Below are positions 54,470-64,000 of a DNA stretch of 64,000 nt, piece after piece. This stretch comes from Heterotrichella gracilis (lineage: Eukaryota > Sar > Xanthophyceae > Tribonematales > Xanthonemataceae). The DNA lies in assembly GCA_032358255.1 (NCBI GenBank), contig JAULBX010008440.1, positions 52,839 to 116,838 of the forward strand, read 5' to 3'. Numbering within the stretch: position 1 is the first letter of the stretch; every line of letters begins with the position of its first letter. The notes beneath the pieces were generated by a model. The model saw nothing but the letters and a program-made list of their open reading frames with translations. It did not search any database and had not been told where the DNA came from. The position numbers and the translations under genes are program-made.

Positions 54470-57400
54470 TCAGTTGAGACGCTTGAGCTCCCACAATTCC
54501 GCAACCAGCTTGGGTGTCAACCTGCACACGATATGGTAATCAGACATCGACTTGAGCAGACATGACATACGCCCCACAGAGCACGATGGTGATGCCTACC
54601 TGCATGTGACTTGAGCTTCCGCTCCTCACTGCTCCCAACCAGCTTGCCTCCCAGGAGCATGCCTGTGCCACCATGGACACTTGGGTCCACTCGCATGTCC
54701 ATAGTGTGACGCATAGCTCCGTTGGATGCATGAGTGCCAGTTGCTGCAGCTTCAGGTCCCAAGGTCTGTACAACCACAGGGTGGGTATCATGCATATGCA
54801 CCGCGCACCAAGACACCAAGCAACGCAGCATCCTGCAGGTACCAAGCACAGCAGCGCCCATGTGGCAAGCCATCATGCAGCAATTAACCTTGGGCATGCA
54901 CATCTTAATACCATGTATAAGGCAACCAAGGGGAGAATAAGTACTGGGGGTGTATGGGGAGGTTTTTTGCAGCTGATGTTGCGACATACACGGCATATCT
55001 GTGACCCACTTTTGCTTTCGAAAAGGGACCGCCAGGTTAGGGCCAGGTGGATGCTTGGTGACGCTAGCGTGTTGCTACAAGGGGCTGTGCTGGAGGAGGC
55101 AGAGCTAGGGTGGTGGTGGTGTGTAGGAACGGGTTGAAGGGGGGTTAGGGGGTTATTGAGGGTTTGCCAGCGCTGTTTGGTGTCTCAAAAGTAACTGCTG
55201 AGACTATTGGCATCGTTTGGGGGAATCCTGGATCCATGTTTCATTGATCGGGCTTCTGATGTAGCTTTGGATTGTTTACAAATGATCCAACTTGAAGGTT
55301 CAAACGCATTGAATTTCCTTGCTTAAGGGCATGCCTTCCCGGGATCAGGACAGCTCAGTCTGGGAGTTGCCTGTGGTGCATATGGATCGCTGCAGGCGCT
55401 CCATCTACTATTATATTTATTACTATATACATGCCACCACACTCCCTTGAAGCTGATCTGATAATGCATATGTATTTGCTGTTAAATGCAGGAATCCGAG
55501 TTCCAAACACGCTCGCTACGCTACACTGCAACTAATTCTTATACCTTAAAACTTAAACCCACCTGTTTAAGGGAATTGCGCGTCAGAAGATTTGGTGAGT
55601 TTCGTGCGGTTTTGCGTTCAAAATCCATGGCATAGTGGCCAAACTGCTGCGCGTACTGCTCTGGTGTTGAGACAGCCAGTCCAAAGCGCCCACTTCCCCC
55701 AGCCTGCTCTGCTTGCTCCTGTTGGAACGATGACTCCACAACCTTCCGGCCTGGGTGCACTGCCAAACACAAAACAAAATCACAACTTCTGCAATCAAAT
55801 GTACAATGGACTGCCAATCAGCTGCATATGGCGGGGCCTCATTGCAGCTTGTGCCGTGCATGGCGATGCAAGGCAGGCAGACGCAAAGCAGTACCTGACA
55901 CATCCATTGCTTCCACACGATCGGCTTTCCTGACGCGCCTGCCCTCCTCAGCAGACACTCGTTGCAGGTTGGACGAAGCGCGGCGCCTCTCCTCGCGGTG
56001 GGAATCAGGGGTACCCACAGGGGCTTCCTCGACCTTGCCATGGGGCACAGATGTACCCTGGGCTGGCACCATCTGCGGCACAGGCAAGCCATGAGCTACA
56101 TCAGCCCTTACTTACATGAGAACCAGCAGTACAGCCAGGTCAGCAATCATTCCCATATCAGGTTAGGGTCCACAATAATCGGCGACACAACACATGCAGG
56201 CCCACGATCCTGAGCGGCTTACAACCTTGTCAGGAGGAAGCAACGAGGCTGTACTGGCACCCAATGGTGATGGCTTTGTATGCCCACTCACCTCCTTGGC
56301 ATCCTCATCCTGCAAGATGTCCGCATCCTCTGACAGGGAGGGCATCATGTTGGGTGAGCTCAGCTTTGACTTGAGGCGCTCCTTCTCATGCTCCAGCGCT
56401 GCCAGCAGGGGCGCGGACTGGGTGCTGTGCACGCTGCCCATGGATGAGTGCCATGACGCCACAGCGTTGAGCTGCAGAGCAGAAGCACATCTCGCTTCTA
56501 GGCTCCACCCACAGGTGCAATTGAACATGCAAGGAGCTATGCACAAGCATGTACCTGCTGCTCCCGCATCTGCACCCCAAGCCACGGCTGGTACCAGGCT
56601 GGCTGTGCAACATTGGCCTCGGGGACCAAGCCCATCACCGCAGCCATGTCCATGCGGGCATACACTTTCATGGCCCGGCTGGGGCTCTCCATTGGAAAGT
56701 GTTGGCTTGCCTCCACAGGCCTGTACCATTATACAGCAAGCATTGCATGAAGATCGGGGTCGGAGGGAAATCATGTAATGTGGAAACCATGATAAATGCG
56801 ATACAACAACATGTCCATGTTGCACATTTCATTCTAGGACACAACAGGACTCACTTTGATGCTGTGCCAAAGCAGAGGCAGCCAGCAGCATCAGCTGATG
56901 ATGCAGTTGATGCAGAGGAGCGGGTTTTGCTGCACAGCTCTGGAAAGGTTGCATTGGGTGGCATGATGTCCAGCACAACAAGGGAGGTGTCATCGCGCAG
57001 GCCCCCATGAGCCCGCACAATGGCGTTGATGAGGCGGTTGGGGATGAGCTGCACGTCCCATGCACGGGACATGTTGCTGATACGGGTCATCTTCTCAAAA
57101 GCGTCCCACACGCCATCGGATGCCATCATCAGCCGGCAGCCAGCAGGGGGCACACGCACCTATGCAGGCAAGTCAACAAGTCACTGCAGCGCCACAGCTC
57201 TGCATGGCTAGTGCGTGCCATAGTGTACTGTTGATGGCGCAGGTTATTCAGGTTATGATTCGGTGGTCCAAAGCAGGTTGGCACGTACCTGGGTGATCTC
57301 TGGGAATGGCAGAATGCTCTCCCCTACATCAAAGTCGCCTACTGAGCGTGACAGACATAAGCCACCTGGCCACACCCTGAGGGGCCCAATGCCGTTCATG

Positions 57401-58653
57401 CCATCCCTGGCCATGCCATTACCTGGTGTGTGTCACAACCCACAGTCAGTCACACCGTCATGCTGATAAGGTAGGTAATATAACTGCTAGTGTCTGTGGC
57501 CAGTGTTTCAACCGATGCAGCGTATCAGTTGTTTGCTATTCCATCTGCACACAAACCTGACACGTCGATCGGGGCAATTGTGCCCCCTTCGCTCTGTATC
57601 CGCCTGCGTTCCCCAGCGTGTGTGGCCACTCTGTGGTCTGCTGTGAGTGGTATCACCTCTGCCCCAGTGTCCAGCACCGCCCTCGAGTCGCCAAGGTTGG
57701 CCACAGTGAGCAACCAGTTGTACTGCAAGGCAAGCAACCCGCTGTAAATACAAAGCACAGACAGGTACATTGGTCAATACACAAGCCGGTTCAACTGCAA
57801 CCAACCAGTTTGGAAAGACCAGTCCAGCCAAAAACCCAACAGCAATATGGGCCCTGTGCCACACAACCCTATCTGCAAACACAACTTTGTCACCTGCAGC
57901 ACAAGGGTAAGTGTTGACCCTGACTCCTTGCACTCGAGGGAAAATTTGGTGTCAAGGTCTGCAAGAGTCTGCACCAGTGCCAGCTGCAGCTTCCCTCGCC
58001 ACGTGTGGTACGCTGCACCGTCCTGCTCCCTGGGAGGACGCCCCTCGGGCAGCTTGTCCAAGAGGATGGTCAACAAGTTTTCGCTGATGAAGTTGGCAGC
58101 AGCAACGCCATTGTGTCCGTCCAGCACACAAAACACGGCAAACGTATCATCAGCGGAGTTTATCCTGCACGATCCAACCCTTGTCAACCCCCGCTAGACA
58201 TGCATGCAAACCTGGAGAGGGCAATCAGCACACGAGCACCCACGTGTTCGATGAGCTCTCGACCGATCCATTGTGCACGCTTGGTTCAGGCACAGTGTTC
58301 GCGGCAGGGGTGATTTTGCCACCATGTGTAGGCCACTGATTCTCGGGACACACCACCAAAACATCCTGCAGGAGGAAAAATCGGTTGGTTTGGGTGACAC
58401 CGCCCATGCCGCCCACCAGTTGTACTGCAATGCACTGCCCAGTTGACTGTGCAACAAGCACTGTCTTGACACCAGCGTGCTTCAACTTACAACACTTTCA
58501 ACTGTGTGACCTCACCTCTCGCTTGAGGAAAGACTGCGCAAAAGCGTATTTTACCACAGGCTTCACATGACCTGCTGGTTTCGCGTCGACATGACCTGCA
58601 GCAGGACCGGGCCCAAGGCTGTGCACACTGGGCACAGCAGTCGTGCTACCCAT
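54470..58653 (-). CDS. PP2C-family protein phosphatase, DGHNG clade
   Basis: Metal-dependent Ser/Thr phosphatase. Twelve exons from 58653-58516 to 54521-54470 give about 687 residues. Catalytic landmarks are FAVFCVLDGHNGVAAANF (Asp-Gly-His-Asn-Gly in place of DGHGG, as in the plant At1g09160-like clade), LLTVANLGDSRAVL, LTADHRVATHAGERRRI, GGLCLSRSVGDFD, MMASDGVWDAF and GLRDDTSLVVLDI; all metal-binding aspartates appear present. After the domain (about residue 340) come some 330 residues of mostly disordered, Ser/Glu-rich tail, with ALEHEKERLKSKLSS and EQYAQQFGHYAMDFERKTARNS, which I do not recognise. Upstream, the frame lacks any ATG before 58653. The terminal exon is uncertain: a weak donor (CTCAA|GTCACA) gives ERKLKLTPKLVAELWELKRLN, while the stronger donor 11 bases later stops at once (54517). 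Confidence 0.88.
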
Positions 58654-58738
58654 AGCGCGCTGCAGAGGTCCCAAGTTGCGCCTAAGAGCAGGCGCGCTGG
58701 TGCATGCACGCCGCAGCACCACGATATCTTTGGGTGCA

Positions 58739-58765
58739 CTAGGGCATGGGCTGACTGCTAGCCAT
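58739..58765 (-). promoter_or_regulatory. Short uORF upstream of PP2C
   Basis: On the minus strand an ATG at 58765 opens an eight-codon frame (MASSQPMP, then TAG), 86 bases upstream of the chosen PP2C start and out of frame with it. If the transcript starts further upstream it would lower PP2C translation. Transcript start is unknown. Confidence 0.35.
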
Positions 58766-59411
58766 CAACGGCATAGGGTACGCCATTGAATCAACAGGAA
58801 TACAAACAGCAGCAGCAGAGAGCACACGATAGAAAAGCTATGCTGTGAACTGGTTGCATCAAGCTTGGTAGCTGGTAAAAGTGTCCTTGGCTAACACCGG
58901 TGACCTAACTGTGTGACGCGGGCCCCGCCGGGGACTGCCAGTCCCCAGTTTGAGCGGGAGCAAACTTCTGCAATTTAAATGGGCTGCTTCGCCGAAGCAG
59001 CTCCAGCCCTGAAAGTCCGACCCTGCAAAACGATTGGTTGACAAGTGATGAATTCTGCAACTGTGCTTGAGTGCGACCAAGCTGGTTATAGATATATGTG
59101 CGGGGTGCATCAATTTCCTAGTGGTTCTTGGTTGCCTGCGTTCACAGCAATAGATGCAGCAGTAACACGTACTGGCGACACTGTTTTTACGCAACAACCT
59201 TTAAAGCTTGATGTTGCACATTTGCAACCTCTTTATGCGGCAATTCCTGCCGTACTTTGGTTAGCACCATATGCATGTGTTCTTTGGAAAGTGATTGGCT
59301 TGCGAAGCTTTGCCCACAGCTTCTACATTGTATCCTCTGCGTATTGAGGTTGGCAGGTTGTTAACTGGTCATACAGTATGTGGGCACGGCTCAGGTTGCG
59401 AACCGTGCTTC
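58766..59411. promoter_or_regulatory. Divergent promoter PP2C/mitochondrial carrier
   Basis: A head-to-head region (start codons 58653 and 59412). Part of it (59048-59347) is an open frame of 99 codons beginning with ATG and ending at SSAY, AT-richer than neighbouring exons. It has hydrophobic stretches (AIPAVLWLAPYACVLWKVIG) but no recognised family or splice link, so I do not call it a gene. A small hairpin, GCTGCTTCGCCGAAGCAGC, is at about 58982-59000. Confidence 0.4.
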
Positions 59412-62400
59412 ATGACAGCAAACGTTGAAGCCCCATCTGGACCGGCATGGGTTCGTGGGTCTTCAAGGTATTGCACTATGCATGCACTGGGCGTTCCGCG
59501 GTTGAGCTTTGGATTCTCTGAGGCTTTATGCAAATGTCTGTGTTGCAGAGGCCCCAGCTTGATGACCCTGAGGTGCTGAGTGCAGTAGCCGGAGGACTGG
59601 CAGGTATGCCTGACCTCCTCTGCAGCGTGCAAGAATGCCCACATACTTGGTTGAAGCTGAAATGCAGGTTTACACCACTGCAACCATACACCTTTGTGTT
59701 TCAGGTGCCATCACAGCAACGTTTGTTTGTCCATTGGACGTGCTGAAAACCAGGCTGCAGGTGCAGCGCACAGCTGCTGCCAAGTATGTGGGCATTGGAG
59801 GTAAGTCACTCACCCTATGTCCTCCTCGTGCTACGCATTGCCATGTTTGCGCGGCAATGGTTGACACCTGCTTATGGCGTCTCCTGCAGGGGGATTGCGC
59901 CGCATTGCGCGCGAGGAGGGCATCAAGGGGCTGTACCGTGGCCTGTCACCCACACTGTTTGCGCTGCTACCAAACTGGGCGGTAGGTTTGCTGCTGTCAG
60001 CATTTGGCTGTTTTGAAAGCCCACCTCCAGGTTGCGTGACTGCTTCCTGCTTGCGGCAGGTGTATTTCACTGTGTATGAGCGCTTCAAGCTCAACCTGGT
60101 TCACCGAGGAGGTGAGCCATACGTCGCCTAGCAGCGCCCTGCACCCTGCGCCACATAGTTGTTGGGGCGTGACCCTGTTTGTGCGCGATGTGCAGGGTTG
60201 AAGCAGGGATCTCCGGCGGTGCACATGGCTGCCGCCGCTGGCGCGGGCGCTGTGACACTGCTGGTGACCAATCCCCTGTGGGTGGTCAAGACGCGGCTGC
60301 AGACCCAGCACATGGGCCTGCATATGGGGGCATCAGCTAACAAAGCGATGTACAAAGGCACCTTTGATGCGCTGTACAGGATTGCAAGGGAAGAGGGCAT
60401 CAGCGGCTTGTACAGGTGAGCGGTCTGCCCGTGGACGCTGCGCTCCACAAGCCCGGCTGCGTTTGTGTTTTGCAGGCTGCAGCACCTTGTTTGTATAAAA
60501 TGCAAAACATGTGCGCACCGCGCATGGCACCCCTGACTGGGGTGTGTGCTGCTGCAGCGGACTGAGTCCGTCACTGCTTGGCGTGGCGCACGTGGCCATC
60601 CAGTTCCCGCTGTATGAGGCCACCAAGTTGCACTTCCTGCATCGCCACGAGCAGAGCGGCGCCCCGGCGCAGCTCACCACCCCTGAACTGGTGTTGGCAT
60701 CGGCCTTCTCAAAGATGGTTGCCTCTACTGCCACCTACCCGCACGAGGTCATCAGGTCGCGCATGCACGTCAGCGGGAGTGGGGCGTTCACAGGCCTCAA
60801 GTCGACCTGCCAACAGGTGCGACAGATGACTCATGCCATTGGTGCCAGACACACTGGTAACTTTTTGGCCACATTCATGTGTCAGTGTCAGTGTTAATTG
60901 TAGTATCCACACCAGGGCCACCAGGCCGCCACCCGCCACCACCTTCCACTTGGTCTGTGTAAGTCAAACATTTCTTCTTGTAAAAAATCGATCAGGGGCG
61001 GGGTGGGCAGTAGTTGGCGGCCACCGCACGTGAGGAGCGGGTGTGTGAACCCAGGCAACCTAGTGCAGTATGAAGGGGGGCTCACACGTCCCTTTCAATG
61101 GGATGCTTGTGGGACCGTATTGTGCTTCTATTGCTGGGTTACTGTGTCGAGATACTGAGGGGTACATCTCTTGTTTAAAGACCCTTTTTTCAACTTGAAT
61201 GAGAGTGGGTGGCATGCCATGGTCTGGGGTGACCAGATGTGGTGTAATGTATCCACCATTTTCCTGCTATGGTGGAGGCAAAGTTGTCCGTTTGGGGTCC
61301 AAAGCGCCAAGATTTATTGTCATGTGGATATTATCATTTATACGCAGTAATGTTCTTCACAAATAACATTTTTGTCGGTAATTGTTACTTCCAAAATTGG
61401 GGGGCGGAGGGATACTACACATCATAAGGGTGCGTACTAGGGTCACTGGGGGCAATAAGCAAAGAAGCCTTTAGCTTGTGCGTTGTTCTTAGTTCTATTT
61501 ATTTCAAGGGTTAGCTTCACGTGGGGTGTAAATTAGGGAAAAGCATTATAATTCTTGAAATAACGAAATAAAAGAAGCATTAATTTCTTTGTAATAGCCG
61601 TAGTGGGCTATTACCATCGGGAGCTTTCACGTTTTACCCAGACTTTGATTGGGGTAGCGAAAATTAATTGTGCTGTCGAGCGGCGTATTAGTGCGAGTAG
61701 CGGAAGCGAAAACTTCAGGTACCTTGCTGTTGCGCAGAATTGGGGGGGGGTCGCACATTATAAATAGTGAGCATTGGCCATGTAGACAAGGGTTGAGAGG
61801 CCATGACGATGCATATTACTCCATGGGGAACAGACGTTGACGCCTACTGGGCGTAAAGGGGTTTGTTTGTGTTCAAATATCTTTTTGCAAGACCACATGG
61901 CTTTTTGTTCTTTTTGTTGGCGTCCAGAAGTGGCGTTTTTAAATTAATTTGTGGCACCAATAACTTGGCTGAGCTGCAGGTGCGTTGAATGCCAATCTCT
62001 CTCTTCTTTGCAACACTTTGTATGTATCCTTTTGCTTCTCAGGCGGTACCTTTTGACATGTGTTGAGTTTGCAACCTAAAACTTGACAAGAATGCATGCA
62101 ATTTGGGGCGGGCACGATCGAAGTGACAAGTTTTTGCGTTGTTCAAATTGCCGGGGTTGGGGCTGGGCATGAAGTGGCAGGGTGTAGTTGGTCCACCAAG
62201 GCAAAGTGCGACCCGCAGCAACATAATTGGCCCAGTGCTATATTTTGTATAGCAACTAGGCAGCAATGATGAAGTACGAGGGGTAAATCTGCATGGCCAG
62301 TAGGATATTGCTACTTTGTTTATGTAGGTTACATGCATTTCAAGAGTACAATCGGGTTAGTTCATTCCTTTACAAGTGTGTGCCATCCACTTAGTGTTGG

Positions 62401-63032
62401 CATTGTGTGTAGCATTTCCTAGTGGTACGTGCATCAAGTCAGCTCATGTGGCATTAAGCCTCCCCCGCAGCTTGCTCCCCCGCAGCTTCCTAATCAATGG
62501 ATTTTATTAGCATGGCCAAACCCTTTGTTGGAAAAGCAGATGGTGGTGGTGGTGGTCACGCAAGTCATTGCGGGCTGTGCTGCATGACTTTATTGACAGC
62601 AATAGTCCATAGGTCATTGAAATGCAGCAAACATGATGCTGCCAGTTGCTTCCAGGCGGGTGAATGATCGTACGATAAGTCCCAACAATGTGAAGAGCTT
62701 GGGTTGGTTCCCTCTTAGAAGCACTTAATACTCCTGCATAAGGACGTGCACAGACAGAGAGATAGATGGGGCAGCATTTGCAAAATTCTACACTGGCTGT
62801 ATTGCTGTAGTGCACATACCAAATTCATTTTGTGTTAATGCAGATCTTCTTGGAAGATGGTGCCCGAGGGTTTTACCGGGGTTGCTTGACAAACCTTATG
62901 CGCACTACGCCTGCTGCGGCGCTCACTTTCACCAGCTTTGAGCTCATCGCACGCAAGGTGCGCACATTTGCCCAGCAGCAGCGGGAGAGGGAGCGTCTGG
63001 CCAAGGGCGTGACTCATGCACAGGGGCGGTGA
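59412..63032 (+). CDS. Mitochondrial carrier family, NAD+/nucleotide type
   Basis: Inner-membrane antiporter of the SLC25 family. Exons 59412-59467, 59551-59603, 59705-59800, 59890-59981, 60060-60111, 60196-60415, 60558-60816 and 62844-63032 give 338 residues in three repeats. The signatures are [28 protein letters not shown] and [13 protein letters not shown], each followed by a [11 protein letters not shown]-type loop. Trp in place of the acidic residue in the second signature (PLWVVK) is typical of the NAD+, FAD/folate and pyrimidine-nucleotide subgroup, and [14 protein letters not shown] closely resembles plant NDT carriers. Substrate is therefore inferred as NAD+ or a related nucleotide, in mitochondria or plastid. 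Exon 2 uses the acceptor GTTGCAGAG, not the AG two bases earlier, to keep frame. The last intron is 2,027 bases against 52-142 for most of the others. TGTAA at 63439 may end the transcript. Confidence 0.93.
60817..62843 (+). other. Oversized last intron of the carrier gene
   Basis: This 2.0-kb intron contains an AT-rich segment (about 61310-62100) unlike the surrounding DNA. It has a hairpin word (TAATAGCCGTAGTGGGCTATTA near 61591-61612) and a CTACTGGGCGTAAAGGGG word near 61842, similar to a conserved small-subunit rRNA motif. No exon or transposase frame is visible. It may be an inserted organellar or mobile fragment. Confidence 0.35.
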
Positions 63033-64000
63033 CAGCATGCGATGTGGACCATCCATGCAGCAAGCCATTCTTTGATATTTTACAGGGGACTGTAGGAGCG
63101 TTGAACTTGCATAAATGCCCATTGGATTGTGGGGCACAGGAATGACTACTTGGTAAAGAGTTTCGTGCCACAGTGTGCCTCTGGTCTTTATCAAAATATT
63201 TTTGGGTTTAATGCAATATCAATCTTGCATGTTGTGTGTTAATGCCCTGTCATGGTTGTATGTGCAATAGCAATGTATGTACAGATGTTAACATGCAGTG
63301 TTGGTTAATAGACACTACATAGTATATGGAGTGACGTTGACAATCCCAACCGAGGCAGTTTATTTCAGCACACAAAGTTGTCAGCAACACCTTGTTGTCA
63401 GCAAAACATTGTTGATGATGATGTTCACATTACATTATTGTAACATCGGACGGGGGGAGGGGGAAACTATTTTTGCGAGTGGTTTGTGCCATCATTGAGG
63501 CTCTTGAATCAGGAGGTGAGGAGGTTTCAAATGTGATTGAGTTGTGATGACATCGTAACAAATCAGTGGTAACCGGTCTTGTGCCCTGATGCAAAAATGC
63601 ACCAAACGTAATCTATTAATGTACATATACATATATTTCCCAGCTTGGCCTGTCACAGGCTGTGCCTTGCCTTGGGTGCGCTTGTAACTTTGGCGCCGCA
63701 AAAAAAAAAGAATCTAACAAAATCTACTGGCCCCCCGTCATGGCCAGCGCCACTGCAGCCAGGTAGCAGCCAGGCGCACCGCTGACCCACCTGCCCCCTG
63801 AGCCCTCCAGGGCCACACAGGGGACGCTCCCATGCCGCATGCGCGCTCAGAGCCTGCCCCTCCCTCGCCTGCTGTAACACTCGCGGAAGCGTATCAAGCC
63901 TTTCTCAATGTATTTCCAATAACTGATCGTGTGAATGACACACGGGTGTTGGGATCCTTCCCTTTGTACACCATACCCTTGCCTTGACACTGGTATCCAA
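63033..64000. other. Right flank after the carrier gene
   Basis: Holds the carrier 3' UTR (TGTAA at 63439-63443). Near the edge, the minus strand reads from about 63945 KYIEKGLIRFRECYSRRGRG and then RL and a stop at 63847-63849, which looks like the C-terminal exon of a gene continuing outside the window. There is too little sequence to identify it. Confidence 0.3.

Noticed and set aside
58654-58722. Upstream extension of PP2C with an Arg-rich, presequence-like N-terminus
   Set aside because: The frame contains no ATG; the apparent start is GTG, so the extension is not used unless an upstream exon exists.
59048-59347. 99-codon frame upstream of the carrier gene
   Set aside because: Hydrophobic, AT-rich, no family match and no splice donor leading into the carrier exons; the carrier's own ATG exon at 59412 explains the gene.
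61800-61900. Small-subunit rRNA fragment
   Set aside because: Only a GGGCGTAAAGGG-like word of about a dozen bases matches; the surrounding sequence does not continue as rRNA.
63847-63945. Possible C-terminal exon of a minus-strand gene at the right edge
   Set aside because: Only about 30 codons, no clear acceptor and no identifiable family; kept as a remark, not a gene.

Overview
The window is nuclear DNA from a photosynthetic eukaryote, most likely a green alga; a trebouxiophyte-like genome is my best guess, not proven. The evidence is dense protein-coding genes cut by many short introns with clean GT...AG borders, a plastid fibrillin, a plastid-type NFU iron-sulfur scaffold, a plant-type A20/AN1 zinc finger protein, a plant-type M14 carboxypeptidase and a root-cap-domain secreted protein. 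TGTAA, the usual green-algal polyadenylation word, follows several stop codons. No prokaryotic operon, CRISPR array, rRNA or convincing tRNA was seen.

Sixteen genes are supported. For fifteen I could trace a full exon chain in which every junction keeps the reading frame; the first gene is cut by the left edge. In order: expansin-like wall protein (+, partial); secreted FN3/root-cap protein (+); RNA polymerase III subunit RPC5 (+); QueC-like 7-deazaguanine synthase (+); class III PI 3-kinase VPS34 (-); tubulin cofactor E (-); TTC27 TPR protein (+); membrane-anchored M14 carboxypeptidase (-); plastid fibrillin (+); NFU scaffold (-); A20/AN1 protein (+); peroxin PEX14 (-); uroporphyrinogen-III synthase (+); BFR1-like coiled-coil protein (-); PP2C phosphatase with DGHNG motif (-); NAD+/nucleotide-type mitochondrial carrier (+).

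From about 27 kb to 46 kb the genes alternate strand, giving four head-to-head pairs with 0.4-0.7 kb shared promoters (TBCE/TTC27, M14/fibrillin, NFU/AN1, PEX14/UROS), and a fifth lies at 58.7-59.4 kb (PP2C/carrier). Tail-to-tail pairs alternate with them. The genes are mostly unrelated housekeeping functions: cell wall, transcription, tRNA or nucleotide modification, autophagy and vesicle traffic, tubulin folding, Fe-S and tetrapyrrole synthesis, peroxisome import and signalling. They do not form a pathway cluster.

The points most worth a second look are: an intron-bearing, probably organelle-targeted QueC homologue, because eukaryotes are generally thought to salvage queuine and not to make 7-deazaguanines; a tandemly duplicated terminal exon of the expansin-like gene that looks like an alternative last exon; a 58-bp hairpin flanked by 10-bp direct repeats in a VPS34 intron; three apparent GC-AG introns; a Ser/Pro insertion encoded by its own exon in the VPS34 kinase N-lobe; and several long perfect palindromes.
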